Below are positions 34,803 through 43,321 of a stretch of 64,000 nt of DNA, piece after piece. The notes below the pieces were generated by a model, which did no database searches, was not told the DNA's origin, and saw only the letters and a program-made list of their open reading frames with translations. Both the position numbers and the translations under genes were made by a program. The stretch comes from Pirellulales bacterium (GTDB lineage: Bacteria > Planctomycetota > Planctomycetia > Pirellulales > Lacipirellulaceae): NCBI GenBank assembly GCA_022841705.1, contig JALHQZ010000001.1:62001-126000 (forward strand), read 5' to 3'. How positions within the stretch are numbered: position 1 is the stretch's first letter; each line of letters opens with the position of its first letter.

Positions 34803-35846
34803 ATGATTTCCTCCGACACCCATTTCGAGCGATACTCTCGTCAGACGCGTTTCGCTCCGATCGGCGCGACGGGGCAGCAGCGGCTGAGCGAGTCGGCCGT
34901 GCTGGTGCTGGGTTGCGGCGCGCTCGGTTCGGCGATCGCCAACGCGCTCGTGCGCAGCGGCGTCGGGACGGTGCGCATCGTTGATCGCGATTTTGTTGAA
35001 GAAAGCAACCTCCAGCGCCAACTGTTGTTCGACGAAGCGGACGCGGCCGCCGGCGCTCCCAAAGCCATCGCCGCCGCCGAGAAACTGCGGGCCATCAATT
35101 CGCAGGTGCGAATCGAATCGCACGTGGCGGATGTCACCCGGCACAACCTGCCGCAACTAGCGGCCGGGGTGCAGCTCATCATCGATGGAACCGACAATTT
35201 TGAAACGCGGCTGCTGCTGAACGACTACTCTGTGCGCGAAGGTGTGCCGTGGATCTACGGCGGCGTGGTGGGCGCGGAAGGCCAAGTGCTGGTAGTGCTG
35301 CCGGGCGAGTCGGCTTGCTTCGCGTGTTTGCTGCCGGAACCACCCGCGCCCGGTGAAACACAAACGTGCGACACCACCGGCGTTCTGGGCCCGGCGGTGA
35401 GCGTGATCGCGGCGCTGCAGTGCATCGAAGCGCTAAAGATTCTCACCCACTCGATGGATGTCGTGACGCGCGAACTCATCGTCGTCGATCTGTGGCCGAT
35501 CCGCTTCCGCATTCTAACACTTTCACCCAATACCGGCGCCGAAGGGTGCCGCGTTTGTCAACAGCACCAGTTCGATTGGCTCTCCGGCCAGCGCGGCGGC
35601 GAACCGGTGGTGCTCTGCGGCCGCAACGCCGTGCAGATTAGCCCGAGCACGCCGCAGCACGTCGATTTGCCGCGTATCGCCGCACAACTCGCCAGCGTTG
35701 GCGCCGTTACGCAGAATGCGCACCTCGTCCGGCTAAGTCTCGGCCAGCAGCAACTCACTCTCTTCGCCGATGGCCGGGTGATTGTTTCGGGGGTAGATGA
35801 GGTGGCGGCGGCGCGGAAATTGGTGGCGCAGTATATGGGGATGTAG
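34803..35846 (+). CDS. ThiF/MoeB-family sulfur-carrier adenylyltransferase
   Basis: A 347-residue E1-like enzyme: YSRQTRFAPIGATGQQRL at the N-terminus, nucleotide-binding VLGCGALGSAIANALVRSGV, Arg finger in ESNLQRQLL, Asp in IIDGTDNFETR. Zinc Cys residues occur in CFACLLPE and CRVCQQHQ, which are the two CxxC pairs of the family. It adenylates the C-terminus of ThiS or MoaD-type proteins, for thiamine or molybdopterin synthesis. The C-terminal ~110 residues form an extra domain instead of the rhodanese domain of MoeZ. The exact partner cannot be told; no thiS or moaD is nearby. Confidence 0.85.
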   Translation: MISSDTHFERYSRQTRFAPIGATGQQRLSESAVLVLGCGALGSAIANALVRSGVGTVRIVDRDFVEESNLQRQLLFDEADAAAGAPKAIAAAEKLRAINSQVRIESHVADVTRHNLPQLAAGVQLIIDGTDNFETRLLLNDYSVREGVPWIYGGVVGAEGQVLVVLPGESACFACLLPEPPAPGETQTCDTTGVLGPAVSVIAALQCIEALKILTHSMDVVTRELIVVDLWPIRFRILTLSPNTGAEGCRVCQQHQFDWLSGQRGGEPVVLCGRNAVQISPSTPQHVDLPRIAAQLASVGAVTQNAHLVRLSLGQQQLTLFADGRVIVSGVDEVAAARKLVAQYMGM

Positions 35847-35904
35847 TCGGAATTTTTGGCTCAAGTTCTCGGTGTCGAATCAGAGTTTGATTGCAGGTGT
35901 CGCA

Positions 35905-36363
35905 ACGCCGCAATCCCTCACAAAAGTTTTGCCTCGCACTGTCTACTTAAACAAGAATCGCCACGCGTTCCTCGCCGACAGAGAGCTCCGCGACGAAACT
36001 CACCGCTATCTCGGCGGAATACTACCAAACAAGATTTCCAGCCGCTAATCGGTTGCGGCGTCGAAGATCATGTGCATTTACTGTTCGCCGTTTCGCGAAC
36101 CGTGACTGTTGCCAACTTAATTCAAGAACTCAAGCTCGTCGATAAAATCCAAGGCTGGCGGACGAGGGGACTTTGCTTGGCAAAATGGGTATGGCGCCTT
36201 ATCAATCGGCTACGCGCAAATCGAACCCGTGCGCAAGAGCGTTTTCTTGCAAGAAGAACATCGTCGGACGATGATGTTCTAAGGCGAGTTCCGTAAGATG
36301 CTCAAGAAGTACGGAATCGAGTTCGCTGAGCGCCACGTGCGGGATGGATCCAATCCTATCAGG
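35905..36363 (+). pseudogene. Decayed RAYT/IS200-like transposase
   Basis: Segments of a REP-associated/IS200-like transposase appear in order but in different frames. They are NKNRHAFLADRELRDETHRY, VEDHVHLLFAVSRTVTVA (the HUH motif HVHLLF), IQELKLVDKIQ, AWQNGYGALSIGYAQIEP (the catalytic Tyr region), then FRKMLKKYGIEFAERHV. At least two frameshifts separate them, TAA interrupts after HRRTMMF, and the likely start is ACG where ATG would be expected. It cannot be expressed as one protein. The family makes HUH/Y1 transposases that act on palindromic repeats. Confidence 0.85.
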
Positions 36364-36526
36364 GTTGATTGTTGGTCTTGCGGCCGTTTGCCCAGGGTAG
36401 TTCTCGTTGCGAACAACCCTTAAATGATGGAATCCCTTCAAGCTGAGTGATGTTATCCCATCGGGATGTACTCGGATCGAAGCGTCGTCTTCGGCTGAGT
36501 CGTATTAGCGCGTCAATCGCCACCTT

Positions 36527-36883
36527 TCACTCCGCCAGCAGCGTCAGAATCTCCAGCGCCGCGAACGACCGCGCCAAATCTGCGGTGGGATTCGCTTGGC
36601 TCCTGCGCCACACGTTCTCCGCCTGGCGCAGATACTGCTCGCGCGATTCATCGATCAGGCGCGACGGCGCCTGCGATTGCATCCGCCGCCAGGTGGTTGC
36701 GGCTTCATCAAGCGCTGCCGCATCGCCGCCGAGCGCGCTGAAGATCGTGTCGTCCAGCTCTTCGAGTTGACTCAAAAGCTCGCGCTCAATTGGCTTACCC
36801 GCGGGGCACGACACTTCCACCTCGAAACCTTCAGGTTTCAAGTGCGGGCGGAGCGTTGTGTCGGGGAGGTCGGAGCGAGACAT
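36527..36883 (-). CDS. Hypothetical helical protein
   Basis: A 118-residue protein with no recognised domain. It is acidic and predicted helical in its second half (AALDEAATTWRRMQSQAPSR, QYLRQAENVWRRSQANPTAD). It begins MSRSDLPDTTLRPHLKPEGF and lies in the same direction about 140 bp downstream of the GTPase gene, so it may be the last gene of that leftward cluster. Confidence 0.6.
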   Translation of the reverse strand: MSRSDLPDTTLRPHLKPEGFEVEVSCPAGKPIERELLSQLEELDDTIFSALGGDAAALDEAATTWRRMQSQAPSRLIDESREQYLRQAENVWRRSQANPTADLARSFAALEILTLLAE

Positions 36884-37022
36884 GGGGAGGAAGGCTGTGA
36901 GCTATGAGCTGTGAGCGTTGAGTGAAAGAACGGCGGGTGGAAGAAATTGAGGCGTTACAGCGGAAAGATTTCATTAACATGACCAACTCCCCCTTTACTG
37001 CCCATAGCTCACAGCCCACAGC

Positions 37023-37925
37023 CTATAACTGCGTCAGCAGCCACCCAAAGGGCTCCACCACGCCGCGCGGTTCAATGCGCAGGGGCACGGGGCGGCGGCG
37101 GCCATGGAGGTCGCGGTTGGCGCTGGCGCCGGCAACCGAGGCGGCGAACACCTTGGTGTTCGGGAATCGGCTTGCACAGTCGGTTAACAGCGCCCTGCAA
37201 TGCGACTCGGCGAAGCCGAGCGGATCGTCTGCCGCCCGTGGGCATGCATCGGCTTTCGTGAACACGAGCGCGAGGGGCCGTGGGTCTGGTTTACGGCGCG
37301 AACCGCCGCTGAGCTCGCCAATGGTCGAGAGCAGTTTGTGAACCACGAAGTCGGCATTGTGATCTCCCGCGTGTAGGCGCTCGGCGTCGGCCACGACCAT
37401 CACCGCGGCGCATTTGGCGAGGATCGCCGGCGCCGCCACGTGGCTACCGGGCCGATCGGCTTCCTGAGCCCACGCATCGCCGGCAATATCCGCCAGAACG
37501 ATTTCGTGTACTTTCCGCCGCCGGCCACACTCCACCTGACAGTGAACCCAGTGCCAATGTTCGGGGTTCATGCTCGTTTTTTCTGGGTACCAGCCGGAAG
37601 CCAAAGCCGTGGTGGCGGTTTGCTGCAGGCTAATCGAGTGCGGCCCGCGTACGGTGGCGCGCAGCCCGCCGACGCGGCGGAGCAGCATGTCCATCGCCAT
37701 GCCGAGGAACACGGTTTTGCCGACGCCACCCGCCCCGAGCACCGCCACGAACGCTGGCTCCCGCTTGCAGTCCGCCGCCTGCCGCGCAAGGGCCACCGGC
37801 GCCCGGCAGCGTAAACACCGCTCCGCACTTTGGCAGTTCTCCGCCCCGCAGACCAAACAGTCCAGCGGCGTGGAAAGCTGCGCGAGCAAATACGATTCAA
37901 GATTGACCTGACTCAAGGACGGCAT
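37023..37925 (-). CDS. Zinc-ribbon P-loop GTPase-like protein (double-GTPase type)
   Basis: A 300-residue protein with an N-terminal zinc ribbon (C23, C26, C37, C40 in CLVC and CLRC), then a TRAFAC-type P-loop: Walker A GAGGVGKT at 64-71, the switch-II-like VLADIAGDAW, and VFTKADA in place of NKxD. The 'DO-GTPase' family found in planctomycete and other conflict or signalling operons has this layout. It is encoded downstream of an FGE-domain protein and a coiled-coil membrane protein in the same direction. It probably acts as a molecular switch in that system; the output is unknown. Confidence 0.7.
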   Translation of the reverse strand: MPSLSQVNLESYLLAQLSTPLDCLVCGAENCQSAERCLRCRAPVALARQAADCKREPAFVAVLGAGGVGKTVFLGMAMDMLLRRVGGLRATVRGPHSISLQQTATTALASGWYPEKTSMNPEHWHWVHCQVECGRRRKVHEIVLADIAGDAWAQEADRPGSHVAAPAILAKCAAVMVVADAERLHAGDHNADFVVHKLLSTIGELSGGSRRKPDPRPLALVFTKADACPRAADDPLGFAESHCRALLTDCASRFPNTKVFAASVAGASANRDLHGRRRPVPLRIEPRGVVEPFGWLLTQL

Positions 37926-37988
37926 AGCAGACTCACTTGTTGGTAGCCGCGGGGCTTGTCCCCTCGTGTTTTATTCTCTGACCACGGA

Positions 37989-39275
37989 TTATTCATGCTC
38001 ATCGACGCTCACCAGTTGGCTCATGCTCAGCGCCAATCGCAGGCCGATGTTGTGGCGGCGGGACAACGGGCTTTCGCCGCTTTGGAAGTGGCAGGTCGCT
38101 TGGTTTTCAAAGTAGGTATCAAACGCGCCGCCCCGAATGCTTTTGAGTGAGGTGGGGAAATCCACTCCCTTCGGCGTCGAGTCGCACAAGGCCGAGGCGG
38201 TCCACTCCCAGACGTTGCCGACCAATTGCCGGACGCCGCCGATCGAATCGCCGTCGTAGAACTCATCAACATCAACAATGCCGCCGCGGCCCGCGCACCA
38301 CAGGTTGGCGCGCTTCGCGTCGAACGAATCCCCCCACGGGTAACGCCGCTGCACGATGCGTCCCGGTGACGCCTCCACCGGCCAAGCGCCCACTTTCGTC
38401 CACTCCGCATCCGTCGGCAGGCGCTTCCCCACCCAGCGCGAATAGGCGCATGCTTCATACCAACTGATGCCGACCACGGGCTGTTGGCCTTGACCTTCCG
38501 GATAGTGGCCGTGGAGCCAGTACTTGGGGGCCGCCTCGCCGGTACGATCGACGAAATCAAAAATCGCGGGGAGCGCTTCTTCGGGCCAAAACTCGAGTTG
38601 TTCATAGCCGCCGGCGCTGACGAATTCCTGATACTGTTCGTTGGTCACGGGCCAGCGATCGATGTAGAACGCTTCGACCTCGACCACCCCTTCCCCGAGC
38701 CGCGTGTCGATCAGCCCGCTGGCGTCTCCGCCCAGCGTGGCGCGTTCCGCCGCCACGCCCAACAGCACCTTGCCGGCGGGCGCCAGCGACATTGCCTCAT
38801 CGAGCGCCCGAGCTGCGGTAATCAGTTGATCCTGCGTGAGGTGCTCGCTCGTTTCCCTGCGCAAGAGCAGCGCATAGCGGCCGGTGGCGACGAGGTTTTC
38901 GACCAAATCACCGGTCGAGGAAAGTTCTTCGGGGTCCGCCACCTGCAGCGGCGTGGGCAGTGGAGGTGCGGAGCGTTTGGGCCGCGGGGCAGGGGAGGGG
39001 GGCGCCGGCGCAGGTGCGGAGTTGTTGGGGCCGGTCCCGCGGAACAACCGGGTGGCAATTTCGCGCAAGCTCGTCTTCGGCGAAGGTCCAAACCACAGCG
39101 GCAGGTCGCGCGCCAGCAAACAAAGGCCCGCCGCCCCGCCGCCAATCCAAACCGGCTCGCGGGCCCACAAGCCGCAAACGAGCAGCACTCCGCCGGCCAG
39201 CGCGAGCAACAGGCTAAACTCACAACTGAAAAGCGAACTCCAGCGCTGCGCAGTCGAAGGCGAGGATGTGTACAT
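37989..39275 (-). CDS. Membrane-anchored FGE/sulfatase-modifying-factor domain protein
   Basis: A 428-residue protein. Two adjacent N-terminal TM segments (~17-36 and ~42-60) precede a Pro-rich linker (~80-115) and a helical middle section. A C-terminal formylglycine-generating-enzyme-like domain (~200-420) follows: VEAFYIDRWPVTNEQYQEFV, QPVVGISWYEACAYSRWVGK, RLPTDAEWTKVGAW, NVWEWTAS, and SIRGGAF. The copper/cysteine motif that true FGE uses is not evident, so it is probably a ligand-binding or structural version rather than an active sulfatase activator. It lies between the coiled-coil and GTPase genes, the likely partners. Confidence 0.75.
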   Translation of the reverse strand: MYTSSPSTAQRWSSLFSCEFSLLLALAGGVLLVCGLWAREPVWIGGGAAGLCLLARDLPLWFGPSPKTSLREIATRLFRGTGPNNSAPAPAPPSPAPRPKRSAPPLPTPLQVADPEELSSTGDLVENLVATGRYALLLRRETSEHLTQDQLITAARALDEAMSLAPAGKVLLGVAAERATLGGDASGLIDTRLGEGVVEVEAFYIDRWPVTNEQYQEFVSAGGYEQLEFWPEEALPAIFDFVDRTGEAAPKYWLHGHYPEGQGQQPVVGISWYEACAYSRWVGKRLPTDAEWTKVGAWPVEASPGRIVQRRYPWGDSFDAKRANLWCAGRGGIVDVDEFYDGDSIGGVRQLVGNVWEWTASALCDSTPKGVDFPTSLKSIRGGAFDTYFENQATCHFQSGESPLSRRHNIGLRLALSMSQLVSVDEHE

Positions 39276-39305
39276 CGTAGGAATCTCGCGAAGGTAGTAA
39301 ATGTG

Positions 39306-40025
39306 TTATGCGGTGCGACTTTGCTTAGCCGCCTGCCGTTGCAGCCGCAACTTATCGAACTGCGCGACGACCGACCCCACCACCGGATCGGACCCGCTGC
39401 GCTTGGTGGGTTCGCTGCTCGCCGGAGCGGGACTTGGCGGCGCATTCCCACTGGCGATCGGAGGGGGGGGGCCGAGCGCGGCGCTCAGCTGCGCGGCCGC
39501 CAGTAGCGCGGTCAGCTCGGTCTCCCGCAGTTTCAGCGTGGCGACCTCGGTCGCGAGCTTTGCCGCGGCAAGGTCTGACTGCTGCCGCCGATGTTCGCAG
39601 TCGGTCAGTTCGCTCCGCAGGTCAGCCAGCTCCGCCAGTTGCGTGGTGCTGAGCACGGCCGCCGTCTGTCGCTCGGCGGCAAGCTCACTTGCCAGGTGTT
39701 TCAGTTTTGCTTGCAACTCGGCGCGGTCATCGTACGCCTGCGCTTGCAGTGCGGCTTGGTTAGCCGAGTGCTGCGCTAGCTCTTCGCGCTCGGTTTGCAA
39801 TTCCGCGCGCTGGGCGACCAATTGGTCGCGCCACGCATCGAGCTGCCGCTCGTACGCTTCGAGCGCGCTGAGGGATTCTGCTAGTTCCAGCGCAACGAGC
39901 TCATCTTGCTCGCCCCAGTTGGTGGCCAGCGCAGTCAGATCGGCAGCGGAATTGAGCGTCGTAAGCACGGCGGTCACAGACGAGGGGATGAGCAGACCAG
40001 TGGATAAGTAGCCGGCGAGGGCCAC
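39306..40025 (-). CDS. Membrane-anchored coiled-coil protein
   Basis: A 239-residue protein with a short hydrophobic N-terminus (~4-22) and then long heptad coiled coil (~45-150: ALEAYERQLDAWRDQLVAQR, AELQTEREELAQHS). The C-terminus is Pro/Ala-rich and ends with LRLQRQAAKQSRTA. It is 30 bp upstream of the FGE-domain gene and in the same direction, so the three genes 39306, 37989 and 37023 make one cluster. A scaffold or sensor-stalk function is likely. No domain name can be assigned. Confidence 0.65.
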   Translation of the reverse strand: MALAGYLSTGLLIPSSVTAVLTTLNSAADLTALATNWGEQDELVALELAESLSALEAYERQLDAWRDQLVAQRAELQTEREELAQHSANQAALQAQAYDDRAELQAKLKHLASELAAERQTAAVLSTTQLAELADLRSELTDCEHRRQQSDLAAAKLATEVATLKLRETELTALLAAAQLSAALGPPPPIASGNAPPSPAPASSEPTKRSGSDPVVGSVVAQFDKLRLQRQAAKQSRTA

Positions 40026-40028
40026 GTT

Positions 40029-40091
40029 CCGCAGAGCCGGTCAACGACCGACTGGGAGCGCGAGCGCTTCCGACCAGTACGGGCTCTGCGG
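40029..40091. repeat. Inverted repeat with CCGCAGAGCC ends
   Basis: CCGCAGAGCC (40029-40038) faces GGGCTCTGCGG (40081-40091), with a second pairing of ACTGG/CCAGT inside. It lies immediately upstream of the coiled-coil gene start, a 63-bp palindromic element. Confidence 0.6.
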
Positions 40092-40295
40092 CACGTCGCC
40101 CTGCCGAAGAGGCCGGGTCGCGCGTAGAACTTCCGCCACAGCAAACGTAGCTCGGGAAACGGAGAGAATCAAAAACCAGCCGGGAATCGTTCAATTTGCC
40201 CAGTTGACGCGACAGCGACATCCCGCAAACTCTCGCCAGCCGGCCGAAATTACCCCGAAATTCGCTACAAGATGAAATTTGTGCGAAGAATTTCG
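40092..40295. other. No gene seen
   Basis: About 200 bp of intergenic DNA with no plausible frame. It leads into the promoter-like site at 40296, and the untranslated stretch up to 40531 also holds no gene. Confidence 0.5.
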
Positions 40296-40323
40296 TTGAC
40301 TTAGGCGCTCCGCCTGTAATAAT
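40296..40323 (+). promoter_or_regulatory. Candidate sigma-70 promoter
   Basis: TTGACT (40296-40301) and TAATAAT (40317-40323) with 15-16 bases between. It points to the small gene at 40532, about 200 bp downstream, so a long leader is implied. Confidence 0.45.
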
Positions 40324-40531
40324 CGGACATTCCCTAGGGCTTGACAGAGGCCCCACGGTGAGTGGTTTTCCTACGGCTTCCCAAAAAATAGCCGGTTGCA
40401 GGAACCATTTTCGTCGCCGCTCGGTCTTAGGGATTGGCGGCGTTATTTGCCGTTCTTCAACCGACCACTCGCAGCAAGCCTTTTGGAAGCGGCTAGCCGC
40501 AATTGTCCCACCCGCATTATCGAGTATTGAA

Positions 40532-40762
40532 ATGCCCGATCCCACCCTGCACAATGTTTTCGAAGCCATCCTGAAATACGGACATGACGAAGATTTTGTC
40601 CCTCGTCAGGACGATGGCTTTACCCCCACCACTGCCCCCGCCGGATCGGCCGAAAAGCTCGAAATTCTGGCCGAGCGGATCCGCTCCGGTTATCCTTTGT
40701 GGCATGACGAAGACCGGGCCGACTACTCGGGTTTGACGGGCGCGGTCCGGCCACGCGACTAG
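40532..40762 (+). CDS. Small acidic hypothetical protein
   Basis: A 76-residue acidic protein (MPDPTLHNVFEAILKYGHDE, then AEKLEILAERIRSGYPLWHD). It starts at the ATG at 40532; longer in-frame extensions have non-protein-like composition. It has no motif and no TM segment, but the strong terminator 80 bp downstream and the promoter-like site upstream make it a separate transcription unit. It probably belongs to a family of short planctomycete proteins. Confidence 0.65.
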   Translation: MPDPTLHNVFEAILKYGHDEDFVPRQDDGFTPTTAPAGSAEKLEILAERIRSGYPLWHDEDRADYSGLTGAVRPRD

Positions 40763-40841
40763 CCGGGGTCAGTAGATTCGACGACGTTGCAATTTAAAGC
40801 CGAGCATTTATGCTCGGCGTCAACATCCTCAGCGACCCAGG

Positions 40842-40878
40842 AAGGGTTGCGAGAGCATTGCTCTCGCAACCCTTTTTT
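40842..40878 (+). terminator. Strong rho-independent terminator
   Basis: AAGGGTTGCGAGAGC (40842-40856), ATT, then GCTCTCGCAACCCTT (40860-40874) and TTTT. A perfect 15-base stem ends transcription of the small gene at 40532. A second shorter hairpin (GCCGAGCATTTATGCTCGGC) lies just upstream at about 40799-40818. Confidence 0.9.
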
Positions 40879-41228
40879 CGTTTTCCGGTTTTCGAGTTCT
40901 GCTGAAAATGTCAAGTTTTTTTAGCATTTTTCACTGCCAGATCCTTTTCTCCCCTCGATTGGTGGGGTAAGGTGTGCGGTAACCTGTATCGATTAGTCAA
41001 ACGCTGATGCAGCGGGCTCAGCCAAACCTCTCGATTGGAAACTTTCTCGGAAAGGCCACAGAAAGCGTCGACGGATGGTTGACCCGCCGGTTAAGCGGGC
41101 TAAAATCGCGGTACTCTGCGTTGTTTGCGTAAAAAGTGTTGGTTGTGAGAGATAGCTAAAATTTGCCGGCGGCGTGCTGGCACTTCAGTTACTTTTTTCC
41201 TTGTTTTTTGTTTTTTGGAGGACACCTG
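40879..41228. promoter_or_regulatory. Leader and promoter region of the YTV gene
   Basis: About 350 bp with no gene. It is AT-richer than its surroundings and ends in a T-rich stretch (41191-41216) followed by GGAGGA at 41217-41222, a consensus Shine-Dalgarno site before the ATG at 41229. A precise promoter cannot be chosen with confidence. Confidence 0.5.
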
Positions 41229-42998
41229 ATGCGGCGAACTTTGTTTGCCTTACTGCCGGCACTTGCCATGCTGGCGGTTGGTCTGCCAGCGATGGCGGAT
41301 TGCGGCTGTGGCGCTTCGAGCGATTGTGGTTGCGGTGACGCGGCTGCTTCGTCCGACTGCGGTTGCGGCGGCGGGGCGGCGGCTGGTGATGCGGGCTGTG
41401 CTGGCGCTGAAGGCGCCGGTGGTTGTGGAACTCAAATGGTCACCAAGACCATCTACGTCCCGACCCAAGTCACCGAAATGCGGACGGTTACGTCCACCGA
41501 ATACACGACCGAACAACGCGAACGGACCTACACGGTCTACAATCGCGTCCCGGTCACCGAGCAAAAGACTCGGACTTACACGGTGATGGTTCCCACCACG
41601 GAAACCAAGACCCAAGAGTACACCGTCTCGGTGCCGTACACCGAAGCGGTGGAGCAAACCTACACGGTTTGCGTGCCGGTCAGCGAAGAAAAGACCGCTG
41701 AATACACCGTCATGGTCCCCAAGACCGAAGAGAAGACCAGCACCTACACCGTGCAGGTCCCCTACACCGAAGCGGTTGAACAAACCTACACGGTGATGGT
41801 TCCGAAGAGCGAAGAAAAGACCAGCACCTATACCGTGCAGGTCCCCTACACCGAGTCGGTTGAACAAACCTACACAGTGATGGTTCCGAAGAGCGAAGAA
41901 AAGACCAGCACCTACACCGTGCAGGTCCCCTACACCGAAGAAGCCACCTCGACCTACACGGTGCAGGTTCCTTACACCGAAGCGGTTGAACAAAAGTACA
42001 CGGTGAGCGTTCCCTACACCGAAACCATGACCGGCAGCCGCACGGTCACCAAGCGCGTTCCCGTTACCACCATGAAGACCATCCAGGTCAACGGTGGCCA
42101 CTGGGAAACCCAAATGGTGGAAGTTGGCTGCGGCGGCGGCTCGGCTGATGCCGGCGGCTGCGGTGGTGGCTGTGGTGACTGCGGTGGTTGCGGCGAGTGC
42201 GGCGGCTGTGGTTGTGCCGCCAAGACCGTGTGCAAGCGCGTGTGGGTTCCCACCTGCGAAACCAAGGAAGTTCCTTGCACCACCTACGAGTGCGTGACGG
42301 AAGAAGTTCCGTACACCTACAACGTGTGCAAGCACCGCACTGAAGAGCGGACCCGCACCGTGAACGTCACCAAGTGCAAGACCGAAGAACGGACCCGCAC
42401 TTACACCGTGACGAAGTACAAGCCCGAAGAGCGGACCCGCACTTACACCGTCACCACCTGCGTGCCGGAAACCCGGACCCGCACCGTGAACGTCACCAAG
42501 TGCCGTCCTGAAGAGCGGACCCGCACCTACACCGTCACCACCTGTGTGCCGGAAACGCGGACCCGCACCGTGAACGTCACTAAGTGCCGTCCCGAAGAGC
42601 GGACCCGCACCTACACCGTCACCACCTGCGTGCCGGAAACGCGGACCCGCACTTACACCGTCACCAAGATGGTGCCCGAAACCAAGACCCGCACCGTGAA
42701 CGTCACCAAGTACAAAAACGAGACTCGCACTCGTGAGTACACCGTGACCAAGTGCGTGCCGCAAGAAAAGACCGAAACCTACAACGTCACCACCTACAAG
42801 TGCGTGCCGGAAGAAAAGACGCAAACCTACTCGGTCCGCGTTCCTCACACCGTCACCAAAGAAGTCCCGGTCACCGTCTGCAAGATGGTTGCCCAGGAAG
42901 TGACCGAGGAAGTTTCGGGTGGATGCGGTAGCTCGGAAGGTGGTTGCGGCGGCGGTTGCGCCGAAGCGGCCCCGGCCAGCGATTGCGGTTGCAAGTAA
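41229..42998 (+). CDS. YTV-repeat cell-surface protein
   Basis: A 589-residue exported protein. A signal peptide (MRRTLFALLPALAMLAVGLP) leads to a Cys/Gly-rich block (DCGCGASSDCGCG), then dozens of YTV/YxV motifs in two arrays, about 75-275 and 375-565. Array 1 has YTVMVP and YTVQVPYTE units and array 2 has RTYTVTTCVPETRTRTVNV units. A second Cys/Gly-rich block (~305-350) lies between them, and the C-terminus is GGGCAEAAPASDCGCK. The YTV domain is known from planctomycete cell-wall proteins. The unit spacing is regular, indicating a long beta-rod. Many Cys suggest disulphide cross-linking. It is a single-gene transcript with its own terminator. Confidence 0.9.
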   Translation: MRRTLFALLPALAMLAVGLPAMADCGCGASSDCGCGDAAASSDCGCGGGAAAGDAGCAGAEGAGGCGTQMVTKTIYVPTQVTEMRTVTSTEYTTEQRERTYTVYNRVPVTEQKTRTYTVMVPTTETKTQEYTVSVPYTEAVEQTYTVCVPVSEEKTAEYTVMVPKTEEKTSTYTVQVPYTEAVEQTYTVMVPKSEEKTSTYTVQVPYTESVEQTYTVMVPKSEEKTSTYTVQVPYTEEATSTYTVQVPYTEAVEQKYTVSVPYTETMTGSRTVTKRVPVTTMKTIQVNGGHWETQMVEVGCGGGSADAGGCGGGCGDCGGCGECGGCGCAAKTVCKRVWVPTCETKEVPCTTYECVTEEVPYTYNVCKHRTEERTRTVNVTKCKTEERTRTYTVTKYKPEERTRTYTVTTCVPETRTRTVNVTKCRPEERTRTYTVTTCVPETRTRTVNVTKCRPEERTRTYTVTTCVPETRTRTYTVTKMVPETKTRTVNVTKYKNETRTREYTVTKCVPQEKTETYNVTTYKCVPEEKTQTYSVRVPHTVTKEVPVTVCKMVAQEVTEEVSGGCGSSEGGCGGGCAEAAPASDCGCK

Positions 42999-43026
42999 GT
43001 TTGCACCGACTAAATTGTGAAAACCC

Positions 43027-43064
43027 ACACGGGCCGGACAGCAATGTCCGGCCCGTGTTTTTTA
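43027..43064 (+). terminator. Rho-independent terminator of the YTV gene
   Basis: ACACGGGCCGGACA (43027-43040), GCAA, TGTCCGGCCCGTGT (43045-43058), then five T. A perfect 14-base stem 28 bp after the stop codon. Confidence 0.9.
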
Positions 43065-43321
43065 TGCGCCAAAGGGAATTTTCTGGGACAGGCGAGGCGA
43101 TTCTTGATTCACCTATCTGCTTTGTGCCGATTGGGGTATGCGCCTTACAGCGGGTTTGCGATTCTTAGCACGTCGATAGTTCGAGATTTCTCAGCTTACC
43201 ATCCCGCTTTAATTCCTTTAGGTGGCACTTGTTGAGGAGTCATCAGTAGCGGGCAGGTTACTGCTGACATTTTAAACCAAGCTCAAGCATCATCTGCCGG
43301 CGTGATTAAGGAAGCGGTCAG

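Noticed and set aside
38484..39506. A 340-residue rightward frame over the FGE-domain gene
   Set aside because: The minus-strand frame contains the full FGE signature; the other has typical antisense composition.
41250..43028. A 592-residue leftward frame opposite the YTV gene
   Set aside because: It is a shadow of the tandem repeats (the codon periodicity of the YTV units keeps it open); composition of His/Gly/Val is unnatural and there is no ribosome-binding site.
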